Below are positions 1-7,542 of a stretch of 14,557 nucleotides of DNA, piece by piece. The notes below the pieces were generated by a model. That model ran no database searches, had not been told where the DNA came from, and was given only the letters and a program-made list of their open reading frames with translations. How positions within the stretch are numbered: position 1 is the stretch's first letter; every line of letters begins with the position of its first letter. This DNA comes from Simkania sp. (GTDB lineage Bacteria > Chlamydiota > Chlamydiia > Chlamydiales > Simkaniaceae): positions 1-14,557 of the forward strand of contig JANQJX010000203.1 of NCBI GenBank assembly GCA_028281425.1, in the 5' to 3' direction. The position numbers and the translations under genes were made by a program.

Positions 1-160
1 TTTAATATTCATATCATACTTATTATCAGCATCTTAAGGATTCTATATCTATGGAAATTAGGAGATTTTATCTGAAAGATGCGAAAGTTGGGCTAGATCG
101 TAGGTAGTTGTCAAAGATAAAATTTGAGTTAAGGAAAGTCTAGAAAAAGCGCAAAAAAAT

Positions 161-361
161 TTAAACTGCAACAAGCTTATTGGAAACATGACTTACCACA
201 CAACTAGATGGAAGTTGATGAATTCTCCTCACAATACGGCTGGAACTCAGCAAAGCATCAAAATATCCCATCTGCTTGACGACACGTCTCATCATAATAT
301 AGTGACACTGGTAATAGAGGGTAGAGATCATCACAAATGGGATGACCTCCGCCTGATTCAT
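161..361 (-). pseudogene. N-terminal remnant of a DDE-type transposase
   Basis: The minus-strand frame begins MNQAEVIPFVMISTLYY and continues to SSRIVRRIHQL. This pattern matches the N-terminal helical region that I associate with a class of DDE transposases, typically ending in a block like 'mLsksRfnRRlHrl'. Only about 50 residues look family-like. After RRIHQL the sequence becomes unrelated and stops, so the catalytic DDE core is missing and this is a truncated fragment. It abuts and overlaps a second remnant at its 5' side. I recognise the type from memory only and cannot name an IS family with certainty. Confidence 0.45.
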
Positions 362-527
362 TCAAAAGACTCATAACAGTCATGATTGTGTCATAGCTGC
401 GATTTTTGCCTAATTTTCTATAGACACCACGGACGGCTTGTTTTAAGTCTCGAATAATTTTTAACCCGCATCTCTCTTCGAAAGAGATGGCATGCGAAAT
501 AGGGGTTAAATGTGGGTTAGAGAAGCT
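341..527 (-). pseudogene. Remnant resembling a BlaI/MecI/CopY-type winged-helix repressor
   Basis: A minus-strand frame without a usable start runs through AVRGVYRKLGKNRSYDTIMT and then VMSLLNESG. In BlaI/MecI-family repressors the recognition-helix region has the form 'vrevyerLg...yTTvmTvmsrLvekG', and this stretch fits it well over about 30 residues. Upstream of it is a stop (528-530), and downstream of NESG (about position 350) the resemblance ends where the transposase remnant begins. The likely reading is a regulator gene broken by transposon insertion or deletion, but the match is short and a chance resemblance is possible. Confidence 0.35.
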
Positions 528-890
528 TTAAGCAAGTTGTTTTCGGAAAAAAATTCAAAATAATCTGAAATCATGACAAAAAGATCTAGACAATTGTATC
601 GAATCCTATTAATAAGGAAAAATGTATAGATTAAACTTGATCTGGCAGTTACTTTCCAAAAATTGAGATCTATCAGGTCAAACCTGAACTCATACACCTT
701 AACCTTTATTTTTACCATCTTTTTCGAAAAGGTAAGAGCGAGTTTTTTTTATCGGTGTCAAAAAATTCTTGAGAGGCAAGTTTAGAAACCTTATCCTCGA
801 GACTTTACTGGATGTCCCAGAGAACCAGAGGATGCGGATTTTACTCAAGCTCACGTAAAAATAAGGGTAGGATAATTCCAGGATCTTTTT

Positions 891-2426
891 TTGCTACATC
901 AAAAAATTCATTGGAAATCAATTTGCTCTCAAGTGGGACTTCTTTTCCATGTCCCTGCTGTGATGGCATTCCTGTCTCTTTTCATCTGTTTTATCTTTAA
1001 AGAATGGTTTGCTTGTATTCCCATGGTAGCAACAGCTTTTTTTAGCTTTGGAATTGGACAAATTCTCTATAGATGTTTCCGAAAGAAAAGCGAAACAACC
1101 CATTTATGGGATGCCATGATTACCGCAGCACTTGGATGGCTTTGTTGCTCTGTTATAGCTGCGATTCCAATTTATTGGATTTCACTTGAGCGCTTAAGTG
1201 CTCACATCTCTTCTGATATCCTTGTAACTTTTGCCGATCCTATCAATGCTCTTTTTGAAGCTTTCTCTGGTTTTACTTCGACAGGGCTGACGATGCTTCA
1301 GTCTCAAGGTCCTTTCCCTCATATTTTGGACTGGTGGCGTTCATTTTTACAATGGGTAGGTGGAATGGGCCTTGTCATTTTTGTTCTTTCTTTGACCCAT
1401 TTGAACCGCGTTGGATATCAACTCTATTATGCTGAAGCCCATACAGAGCAAATGTCAAACAATATCACAAAAACAGCCCATTTAATTTTTTTGATTTATT
1501 TTTTTTATACGTTAATTGCTTTTTTGCTCTTTTTTTTCTTTGGAATGTCTCTTTGGGAAGCACTCAATCACAGTCTTACAGTGATATCTACAGGAGGATT
1601 TACCTTATCTCATGAAAACTTCCGTATTTATTCTACCCCTTTACAAATCATTGCAGTTTTGATGATGTTCATCGGATCCATTAGTTTTTCTCTTCACTTT
1701 CAAATCATTCGACATGGAAATTGGAAAGTGATTATGAGAAATAAACAACACCTTCTCTTTCTTACCTGTATCATTTTCGGAATACTCCTTATAGTTTGCT
1801 TAAATTTATGGACTCAAAAAAAAGCAAAGTTTGGACCTACTATTTTCGAATGGATTTCTGCTTTGACAACTTGTGGATATAGCACCACTCCTCTTTCCTC
1901 TTTTAGTCCTATGATCAAGCTCTTTCTTATCTTTGGAATGTCTCTTGGAGGAACTACTGGGTCTACTGCTGGGGGGTTGAAAATGCAACGCGTTCTTTAT
2001 CTTTTTTCAGGTCTTCACCTGCGTTTGAAAAACTTAACGCAGCAAAGGGAAAATCAAATCATCTGTGATTACCAAATTTCAAAAAAGACAAAAACTCATA
2101 AGCCTTCTGGTGTTAATTTTTCAAAAAATGGGAAAAATGACCAACTTTTCATAGCAGCTATTTTCTTTTTTCTCTGGATTTTCACTTTGTTACTGGGTTG
2201 GTTTTTATTTTTGAAATGGTCATCTCAAGAACCCTTGGAAGCCCTTTTTGAAGTCGCAAGTGCTATGAGTAATGTGGGATTGACAAGTGGACTGATCAAT
2301 CCTGAGTTTCCCATTGGAGGCAAAGTTCTTTTGATGGGGCTTATGTGGATTGGAAGATTAGAAATTATTCCCGTCCTTATACTCATTTCATCCTTTCCCA
2401 TATCGATCAAAAAAAAGAAGTCATAG
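891..2426 (+). CDS. trkH: TrkH/KtrB-type potassium (K+) transporter, membrane subunit
   Basis: This is an inner-membrane K+ uptake subunit of the SKT superfamily, about 511 residues, which is the usual length. Four membrane-pore-membrane repeats are visible. The selectivity-filter loops are SGFTSTGLT (glycine at about 132), ISTGGFT (glycine at about 235), TTCGYST (glycine at about 329) and SNVGLTSG (glycine at about 463). The family ending GRLEIIPVLIL is present near the C terminus. A TTG at 891 is the first possible start after an in-frame stop (873-875), and CCAGGA lies 7 bases upstream of it; an ATG at 961 would remove part of the first helix. These proteins normally work with a cytoplasmic RCK partner (TrkA/KtrA), which is not in the window. 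Repeat-rich gaps flank the gene on both sides, so it is probably transcribed alone. Confidence 0.9.
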   Translation: MLHQKIHWKSICSQVGLLFHVPAVMAFLSLFICFIFKEWFACIPMVATAFFSFGIGQILYRCFRKKSETTHLWDAMITAALGWLCCSVIAAIPIYWISLERLSAHISSDILVTFADPINALFEAFSGFTSTGLTMLQSQGPFPHILDWWRSFLQWVGGMGLVIFVLSLTHLNRVGYQLYYAEAHTEQMSNNITKTAHLIFLIYFFYTLIAFLLFFFFGMSLWEALNHSLTVISTGGFTLSHENFRIYSTPLQIIAVLMMFIGSISFSLHFQIIRHGNWKVIMRNKQHLLFLTCIIFGILLIVCLNLWTQKKAKFGPTIFEWISALTTCGYSTTPLSSFSPMIKLFLIFGMSLGGTTGSTAGGLKMQRVLYLFSGLHLRLKNLTQQRENQIICDYQISKKTKTHKPSGVNFSKNGKNDQLFIAAIFFFLWIFTLLLGWFLFLKWSSQEPLEALFEVASAMSNVGLTSGLINPEFPIGGKVLLMGLMWIGRLEIIPVLILISSFPISIKKKKS

Positions 2427-2445
2427 GACCCACTCCGAGGTAATA

Positions 2446-2501
2446 CCCCAAATTGCCACCTATTTTTCAGCATCGGCTTTTTGAATAAGTGCAGATATGA
2501 G
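2446..2501 (+). repeat. Dispersed repeat A, copy 1 (inverted relative to 10073-10128)
   Basis: Positions 2475-2501 (27 bases, from GGCTTTTTGAATAAG to GATATGAG) are identical to the reverse complement of 10073-10099. The preceding 29 bases are about two-thirds identical to the reverse complement of 10100-10128, including ATTG and ACCTATTT blocks. The copies lie in two separate intergenic gaps about 7.6 kb apart. Confidence 0.85.
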
Positions 2502-2600
2502 CTGATGGAGTTAAACTTTGTTTCGACTCTATTCCTCTAAAGACTCAAACAAAACTCATCAGTTCCACTATTTCTCCTTTTGCTATTTGTGCTTCTTTTT

Positions 2601-2661
2601 GGGACTGCTTTGAACTGAAAAATTTTTCGGATCCCTTGAGATTTTTTTCGAAAATTGTGAA
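2601..2661 (+). repeat. Dispersed repeat B, copy 1 (direct relative to 9869-9929)
   Basis: Sixty-one bases starting GGGACTGCTTTGAACTG align without gaps to 9869-9929 with five mismatches by eye, and the last 36 bases (2626-2661) are identical. The left end GGG...TTGAACTGAAAA also matches the ends of the inverted-repeat element at 9869-10000, so this copy looks like one half of that element. Confidence 0.85.
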
Positions 2662-2821
2662 TTGTAAAAGAAAAAGTATATCCAAAACGAAGTTTCATTT
2701 ATCATCTACATCCATAAACCATCTTTTTTGAGTCAAAACTTAGGTAGCTCTACTTAAGCTGCCCTTCGATTCGATTCAAAAAATCTCGCCTATTTATGCA
2801 GTGCTAAAGGAAAAAAATACA

Positions 2822-3706
2822 ATGGAAAAAGTGATCTTAAAAAATTGTACTTTAGACAATGAACCCTTAGAAGCAACTTACCTTCCTTCGCATGGGATGA
2901 ATCTTATCAGTTATCGGAAAGGAGACATTGAAGCAATTGATCAAACAACCTTCCCCCTTTTTTATGAACGCTTTGCAGGCCTAGGAGCCCTTATTGGTCC
3001 TCATTTTCATCAGCAAAAAGAGATTCCAACTGGTTATGATCCTTCTTTATTTCCTCATATTGAAAAAGGAAAAAAGGAAGGAAGAAAAGATCCTTTTTCT
3101 CATGGAATTGGACGGTATGTTCCTTGGAAATTCGTCTGCAGCCAAACGCAAATTCAAGCTGAACTTCATGGCAGCACTCTTTACAAAGGAACTTCTCTTT
3201 CCACATTTGAAGGGCAAGATTTTCATATGAAATATCAAGCACGTCTTTTAAGTGAAGGACTTTTTATCTCTTTTTCCATAGAAAGTGAAAAACCCTCTCT
3301 TATAGGACTTCATTATTATTATGCCCTTCCTAAGCAAGGAGTTATTGAAGGGCTCGTCAAGCCTACATATCGAGATGGAGAGGATTGGAAATCACTCCCT
3401 TCTCTTTGGACAAAAGGCAATCACAACCATCTCTATTTCCCTTTGTCTCAAAAAGCTGATTTTGGATTCCTCCCATATAGAAAGCATTTAGAAGATCACG
3501 ATTTTCAAGTCTGTTTAAATGGAAAAAATCACTCCTTGCATATCAAATATACCGCAGCAGCAGAATCAGAACTTTCTTTTCAAATTTATAAGAAAGCCTC
3601 TGCATCATTTGTCTGCATTGAACCTCTTTCCGCCAAAAATCCAAAGTATCCAAGGCTCTCTCATTCTCATCTAGAAGCTAAACTTCAAATTTTCTCTATA
3701 GGATAA
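2822..3706 (+). CDS. Aldose 1-epimerase-like (galactose mutarotase-fold) protein
   Basis: This 294-residue protein of the galactose-mutarotase-like fold would be a cytoplasmic enzyme interconverting sugar anomers, or a non-catalytic sugar-binding relative. Family landmarks in order are GMNLISYRKGD near the N terminus, GLGALIGPHFH, PFSHGIGRYVPW (His about 94), IGLHYYYALP (His about 164, at the family's 'GLHpYF' position) and FVCIEPLSAKNP (Glu about 267, where the catalytic acid/base usually sits). The frame stays open back to a GTG at 2801. I prefer the ATG at 2822 because AAAGGA (2806-2811) lies 10 bases upstream and overlaps the extended reading. Substrate cannot be assigned. The gene stands alone between two repeat-bearing gaps. 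Confidence 0.78.
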   Translation: MEKVILKNCTLDNEPLEATYLPSHGMNLISYRKGDIEAIDQTTFPLFYERFAGLGALIGPHFHQQKEIPTGYDPSLFPHIEKGKKEGRKDPFSHGIGRYVPWKFVCSQTQIQAELHGSTLYKGTSLSTFEGQDFHMKYQARLLSEGLFISFSIESEKPSLIGLHYYYALPKQGVIEGLVKPTYRDGEDWKSLPSLWTKGNHNHLYFPLSQKADFGFLPYRKHLEDHDFQVCLNGKNHSLHIKYTAAAESELSFQIYKKASASFVCIEPLSAKNPKYPRLSHSHLEAKLQIFSIG

Positions 3707-3820
3707 TATTCTAAAATTTATTATGAAAAAATTTAACTAAGCAACTATAAAAAGGAACTGTTGAAAACTAGACTGTTTAGGGAGAAATTTTCTATTTTTT
3801 CGCAAATATTTTTTGAGTCA

Positions 3821-3853
3821 AGTTGACATAATCAACTGAGATTCGCCTATATT
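3821..3853 (+). promoter_or_regulatory. Possible sigma70-like promoter with overlapping dyad
   Basis: A perfect TTGACA (3823-3828) is followed 19 bases later by TATATT (3848-3853). The -35 box lies inside a small dyad, AGTTGA-N5-TCAACT (3821-3837), which could be an operator. The spacing is longer than ideal, and the distance to the NADH dehydrogenase start is about 300 bases, so the link to that gene is weak. Confidence 0.3.
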
Positions 3854-3978
3854 TTATTAGGCTACCTATACTGAAAAGCGCACAAACTCTTTTTGTTGGT
3901 ACCAAAAAATTCTCTTAGCCCCTTCTTTACGCCAACTCTTTCGAAAAGGTATACAAAGCTGTTTTTATGGACTATATC

Positions 3979-4110
3979 GGAAAACAGAATATGCGGATTT
4001 TTCTAGGGTAGGCACGCAAAATGTGAGCTAGAAGAGCTCCCTGAATCCAAAGGAGAATTTTTTAGCAAAAAAGGTCACTTTAGTCGGCTCAAATGAGTTA
4101 TGCAAGGGTC
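3979..4110 (+). repeat. Degenerate intergenic repeat C/D, copy upstream of ndh
   Basis: GGAAAACAGAATATGCGGAT and the TTTTTCTAG after it (from 3979) resemble GGAAAACAAAGCATGCAGAT in the gap near 10011. The following stretch TAGGCACGCAAAATG and then TAGCAAAAAAGGTC (4063-4076, identical to 5839-5852) aligns, with small gaps, to about 5793-5890. The copies are clearly related but diverged. Confidence 0.6.
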
Positions 4111-4155
4111 TCAAGCAATGATTTGATAATGTTTAAACTATTTAAGAGGACTTAG

Positions 4156-5763
4156 ATGAAAAAAATTGTCATTTTAGGAGGAGGATTTGGAGGTGCCTAT
4201 ACAGCAATGCACCTCGAAAAACTGTTAAAGAAAAATCGCAACACCCCTTTTCAAATCTATTTGATCAATCGAGAAAATTATTTTGTTTTCCAACCCATGC
4301 TTGCAGAAGTTGTAGGAGGATCTCTTGATCTTCTCGATACGATCAACCCTCTTCGAAAGCTTCTCCCTCAAACAAAACTCTATATCCGTGAAATTGAAAA
4401 GATTGATATTGAAGAGAAAAAAGTCACTTTATCTCCCAAGTTTTCCCATAAATCGTTAGAACTTGTTTATGACCATCTTGTCATCGCACTTGGAACAGTG
4501 ACCGATTTTAGGGGAACAGCTGGTCTGCATGAACATGCCCTTCCCTTTAAAAATTTGGCCGATAGCATTTTAATTCGAAACCAACTTATCGACGTGATGG
4601 AAGCGGCTTCAACCGAACCCAATTTGAAGAAAAAAAAACAGCTTTTAACCTTTGTCATCGGAGGTGGAGGGTTTTCAGGTACAGAAGTTGCTGCAGAAGT
4701 CAATGACTTTGTCCAAAAATTAGCTAAAAGATACAAAGAGATCAATCCCGCAGATATTCGTGTGATTCTTGCCCATAGCAAAGATAGGCTCATGGATAGA
4801 GAGCTCAGCCCTTCTTTAGGAAAATATGCCGGCTGCTTGCTCCAAAAACGGGGGGTTGAGATTTTTTTTAATGTCCGCCTGGTCTCTGCAACTCCCGAAG
4901 AGGCCATCTTTAATAACGGAGAAAAAATCCCTTCTAAAACAATCATTTCAACAGTTCCTTCTTCTCCTAACCCTCTCCTTGAATCTCTTCCACTCCAATT
5001 TGAAAAAGGGAAAATTCTAACAGATACCAAAATGCATGTGAAAGGGCAAAAAGAGCTCTGGTCGCTGGGTGATTGCGCAGCTATTCCAAATATTATTAAT
5101 AACAACAATATTTGTCCTCCAACAGCACAGTTTGCAATTAGACAAGCTAAAATCCTTGCCCATAATATCATTGCTTCAATCAAAGAAAAACCTCAAAAAG
5201 AGTTTTACTTTAAAGCACTTGGAATGATGGGGGCTTTAGGGCATCATTCAGCTGTTGTAGAATTATTTGGCAAGTTTAAATTTTCAGGACTCATTGCTTG
5301 GTTTTTATGGAGAATGATCTATTGGATCAAACTTCCAGGTACCGATCGAAAATTAAAAGTTGCTCTTTCTTGGATCTTAGATACACTCATTCCTATTGAA
5401 GCTGTTCAAATTAAAACAAGCCCAACACAAGGCATTGCACAGCTTCATTTCGAACCAGGAGAAACCATTTTCAACCAAGGAGATGTGGGCGATTATCTTT
5501 ACATTATTACAGATGGAGAAGTTGAAATTTTCATAAAAAATCAAGAAAAGGAACAACTTGTTGCAAATTTGGGAAAAGGAGAGTATTTTGGTGAAATGGC
5601 TCTTCTCAACCAACGTTCTCGGGTAGCTACAGTTAAATGTAAAACAGCTGTAAATGTCTTGGCTCTTAAAAAAAGTGATTTTGGGATTTTAATCTCTAAT
5701 TTTGCAGAGCTTCGAAAAGATTTTGAACAAACCGAGAAAATCCGTCAGGAAAAGTTTAAATAA
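4156..5763 (+). CDS. ndh: Type II NADH dehydrogenase with C-terminal cyclic-nucleotide-binding domain
   Basis: This 535-residue, two-part protein has an NDH-2 at residues 1 to about 410. That domain transfers electrons from NADH through FAD to quinone at the inner face of the membrane without pumping protons. It shows the FAD-binding GGGFGG near the N terminus, a second dinucleotide site VIGGGGFSG (about 167-175), the SLGDCA FAD motif (Gly305-Asp306), and the quinone-site PPTAQFAIRQ (about 321-330). A typical C-terminal membrane-associating segment follows, LIAWFLWRMIYW. Residues about 430-525 form a cNMP-binding domain: LHFEPGETIFNQGD, then the phosphate-binding cassette FGEMALLNQRSRVATV with the key Glu480 and Arg489 present. 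The fusion suggests electron flow or membrane attachment regulated by a small ligand, but binding is unproven. The ATG at 4156 follows AAGAGGA (4142-4148), a good ribosome site. Confidence 0.9.
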   Translation: MKKIVILGGGFGGAYTAMHLEKLLKKNRNTPFQIYLINRENYFVFQPMLAEVVGGSLDLLDTINPLRKLLPQTKLYIREIEKIDIEEKKVTLSPKFSHKSLELVYDHLVIALGTVTDFRGTAGLHEHALPFKNLADSILIRNQLIDVMEAASTEPNLKKKKQLLTFVIGGGGFSGTEVAAEVNDFVQKLAKRYKEINPADIRVILAHSKDRLMDRELSPSLGKYAGCLLQKRGVEIFFNVRLVSATPEEAIFNNGEKIPSKTIISTVPSSPNPLLESLPLQFEKGKILTDTKMHVKGQKELWSLGDCAAIPNIINNNNICPPTAQFAIRQAKILAHNIIASIKEKPQKEFYFKALGMMGALGHHSAVVELFGKFKFSGLIAWFLWRMIYWIKLPGTDRKLKVALSWILDTLIPIEAVQIKTSPTQGIAQLHFEPGETIFNQGDVGDYLYIITDGEVEIFIKNQEKEQLVANLGKGEYFGEMALLNQRSRVATVKCKTAVNVLALKKSDFGILISNFAELRKDFEQTEKIRQEKFK

Positions 5764-5779
5764 TTTTTTATATTTATCC

Positions 5780-5890
5780 CCTATTTTTTCTAGATTAGCC
5801 ACACAAAATACGGATTGAGAGCCCCCACTGAAATTTTCTAGCAAAAAAGGTCCCTTCCCGTCAGCTTAAATGCGTGATGTAGAAATCTTA
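5780..5890 (+). repeat. Degenerate intergenic repeat C/D, copy upstream of the aldolase gene
   Basis: This stretch fills most of the 193-base gap between ndh and the aldolase gene. It shares TTTTTCTAG, TAGcCACaCAAAAT and TAGCAAAAAAGGTC (5839-5852), and a GTCaGCTtAAATGcGT block, with 3995-4110. Both copies end shortly before a start codon (about 45-70 bases). Confidence 0.55.
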
Positions 5891-5956
5891 AAAAGATGAG
5901 CTTTTGGTTAGAAACCCGTGACTTAAAACCTCATTTCAAGTTATTCTTTTAGAGCT

Positions 5957-6619
5957 ATGGATATTTGGTTAGATAGTGTCGATGTTAAGCTCATTGCTTT
6001 TGCAAGTCACCTTGGTATTTTAAGGGGTGTTACAACAAATCCCTCGATCATCAAAGCATCGGAACAATCAATAGAAGAGGTGATCCATGCTATTTTACCT
6101 ATTCATAAAGGCCCGCTTAGTATCCAGGTTCTTTCCAATCAAGCAGAAGAAATTATCGAACAAGCCGAACTATTACGCGATTTTTCAGAACGCATCATCG
6201 TTAAAATTCCAGTAACTCAAGAAGGTTTAAAAGCCATCTATTCTCTTTCTCATCTCCAACTTCCCATCATGGCAACAGCAATTATCACCCCTTATCAAGC
6301 TCTTTTTGCTTGCCATGCTGGAGCTCTTTATCTTGCTCTTTATGTTTCGCAAATTGAAAAACCCCAAGCTGCTTTAGAACAAATTCTCTCTCAAATCAAA
6401 AATAGGGGCTTTGAAACCCAAACATTAGCTGCATCTATCCATTCTCTAGATCAAGTAGATCTTTGCCTTAAATTAGGAGTTCCAGCAATTACACTAAACG
6501 CAGATATTTTCAAGGAAATCATCACCGATCACCCCAAAACACTCAGTGCCATTGAAAAACTTAGAAAAGATGGCTCTGAGAATCTATTTTCCAAGCCTTT
6601 TTCTTATGAGAAAAGATAA
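5957..6619 (+). CDS. Fructose-6-phosphate aldolase / small transaldolase family protein
   Basis: This 220-residue class I aldolase has the size and layout of the FSA/TalC subfamily. Visible active-site elements are Asp6 in IWLDS, RGVTTNPSI near the N terminus, Gln57 in SIQVLS, the Schiff-base Lys83 in VKIPVTQEG, Thr107 in MATAII, Tyr129 in LYVSQ and Ser160 in LAAS. Compared with E. coli FSA as I remember it, the loop after the tyrosine strand (consensus 'NRIDAQGGSGI') is replaced by SQIEKPQ. The phosphate-contact arginine is therefore a glutamine (132), so substrate preference may differ. It probably acts in cytoplasmic sugar-phosphate carbon exchange. The start is the ATG at 5957; no strong ribosome site is seen. 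It overlaps the next gene by 14 bases, indicating a shared transcript. Confidence 0.82.
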   Translation: MDIWLDSVDVKLIAFASHLGILRGVTTNPSIIKASEQSIEEVIHAILPIHKGPLSIQVLSNQAEEIIEQAELLRDFSERIIVKIPVTQEGLKAIYSLSHLQLPIMATAIITPYQALFACHAGALYLALYVSQIEKPQAALEQILSQIKNRGFETQTLAASIHSLDQVDLCLKLGVPAITLNADIFKEIITDHPKTLSAIEKLRKDGSENLFSKPFSYEKR

Positions 6620-7463
6620 TACTCCTCTTGCGATTACTTATGCGCTTTCAGCTGCTTTTTGTTTTGCCCTGATTGGCTATTTGATCAAGCTCATCGAGCA
6701 TCGCCTCTCAAATGGATTGATGATGTTTTTTCGCCAATTTTTCAGTTTTTGTTTGCTTTTGCCAATCCTTCCTCGTCAAATAGGTTCTTTTTCCAATCTC
6801 AAAACCTCTTGTTTTCAGCTTCATTTACTGCGCACTTTCGCTTCTCTTTCAGCAATGTTTTGTCTCTTTTTCTCTATCCGTTATCTCCCACTTGTAAACG
6901 CAGTCTTACTTTCTTATACACGTCCTCTTTTTATACCTATTGTGATCTATTTCTGGCTTAAAAAAAAATGGACAAAAAATGTGTGGTTTGGCCTTATAAC
7001 CGGTTTCATTGGCGTCATTTTAATTCTGCGTCCTGATGAAAATGTTCTTAATATTGCTGCTTTAGTAGGTCTCGGAGGAGGCATGTTTGGAGCCATTGCT
7101 TTCACTGCAATCCGTCGATTAACAAAAACAGAGCCTGCAGAACGCATTTTATTTTACTATCTTTTCATTTCACTTCCTTTTACTTCCATTCTTCTAGCTA
7201 TAGATTGGATAACCCCTACCCTTTTTGAATGGGAGATTTTATTTGTCCTTGGGATCCTTGGAACTATTTATCAAATGCTTTTAACCCGTGCTTATCAACA
7301 TGCTAAGGCTTTCAAAGTGGGTTCTTTGCTTTATTCAAGTATAGCTTTCGCCTTTCTCTTTGACTTAATTTTAGGAAGCTCGAGCATGAATTTTATTGCT
7401 TTTGCTGGAATACTCTTAATTGCTTTGGGATCTTTTATTGCACTTCGAGAAGAAAAAATCTAG
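6606..7463 (+). CDS. EamA-family (DMT superfamily) transporter
   Basis: This inner-membrane permease of about 285 residues has roughly ten hydrophobic helices arranged as two EamA repeats, separated near the middle of the protein (after the block VILILRPDE). A conserved-looking stretch, SIRYLPLVNAVLLSYTRPLF, in the first repeat is typical of the drug/metabolite transporters. The substrate cannot be read from sequence; relatives export metabolites or import compounds such as S-adenosylmethionine. The frame is open back to 6546. I chose the ATG at 6606, which overlaps the end of the aldolase gene by 14 bases, as it gives a typical short N terminus; an ATG at 6570 is also possible. No clear Shine-Dalgarno precedes either, so translation may be coupled to the aldolase gene. 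Confidence 0.82.
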   Translation: MRKDNTPLAITYALSAAFCFALIGYLIKLIEHRLSNGLMMFFRQFFSFCLLLPILPRQIGSFSNLKTSCFQLHLLRTFASLSAMFCLFFSIRYLPLVNAVLLSYTRPLFIPIVIYFWLKKKWTKNVWFGLITGFIGVILILRPDENVLNIAALVGLGGGMFGAIAFTAIRRLTKTEPAERILFYYLFISLPFTSILLAIDWITPTLFEWEILFVLGILGTIYQMLLTRAYQHAKAFKVGSLLYSSIAFAFLFDLILGSSSMNFIAFAGILLIALGSFIALREEKI

Positions 7464-7542
7464 CCTGCATTTCACATGCCACTTCTGAGAAATAGGACAT
7501 ACAGGTTAGGATATTCAGGAATTTAACAGCAACATCAAAACA

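Larger units (their letters stand above)
1..890. other. Long region without an intact gene (decayed DNA)
   Basis: No convincing complete gene is visible on either strand. The minus strand of about 161-527 holds two coding remnants, listed separately. Positions 506-718 contain a 70-codon open frame on the minus strand with a hydrophobic, low-complexity composition and no family resemblance, which I do not call a gene. Positions 720-880 share short blocks with the gap upstream of the NADH dehydrogenase, for example CGAAAAGGTA near 725 and 3950, and ATGCGGATTTT near 831 and 3990. No tRNA- or rRNA-like structure was seen. Confidence 0.6.
2427..2800. other. Repeat-bearing intergenic gap after trkH
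   Basis: This 374-base gap holds no recognisable gene. It carries one copy each of two dispersed repeats, at 2446-2501 and 2601-2661, whose partners lie in the 9761-10212 gap. A start-less open frame of roughly 76 codons (about 2502-2733, +) overlaps the second repeat and looks fortuitous. No convincing rho-independent terminator was found after trkH. Confidence 0.6.
3707..4155. other. Intergenic gap upstream of the NADH dehydrogenase
   Basis: This 449-base gap contains no gene that I can recognise. Its right half (about 3970-4110) resembles the gap at about 5780-5890 and shares a block with 10005-10040. A possible sigma70-type promoter lies at 3823-3853. No clear terminator follows the epimerase gene. 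Confidence 0.6.

Noticed and set aside
188..376. 62-codon plus-strand open frame near the window start
   Set aside because: It lies opposite the transposase remnant, whose frame has the family-like pattern. The plus-strand translation is His/Thr-rich without any motif.
471..490. Palindrome around CTCTTCGAAAGAG as an operator
   Set aside because: The symmetry is imperfect and the site lies inside the repressor-like remnant, so it is probably chance.
506..718. 70-codon minus-strand open frame
   Set aside because: It has a low-complexity AT-driven composition, no visible ribosome site and no recognisable motif, and it lies in decayed DNA.
2502..2733. Start-less plus-strand open frame after trkH
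   Set aside because: It has no start codon, and its centre is the non-coding repeat B, which also occurs in another gap. The frame is probably accidental.
4467..5183. 238-codon open frame on the minus strand inside ndh
   Set aside because: It is fully antisense to the NDH-2 core, whose motifs are all intact, and its translation shows no family features. It is a composition shadow.
7464..7542. Bidirectional terminator between the convergent EamA and rtcB genes
   Set aside because: Only 4-base arms (GCAT...ATGC) can be formed and there is no T-run, which is too weak to call.
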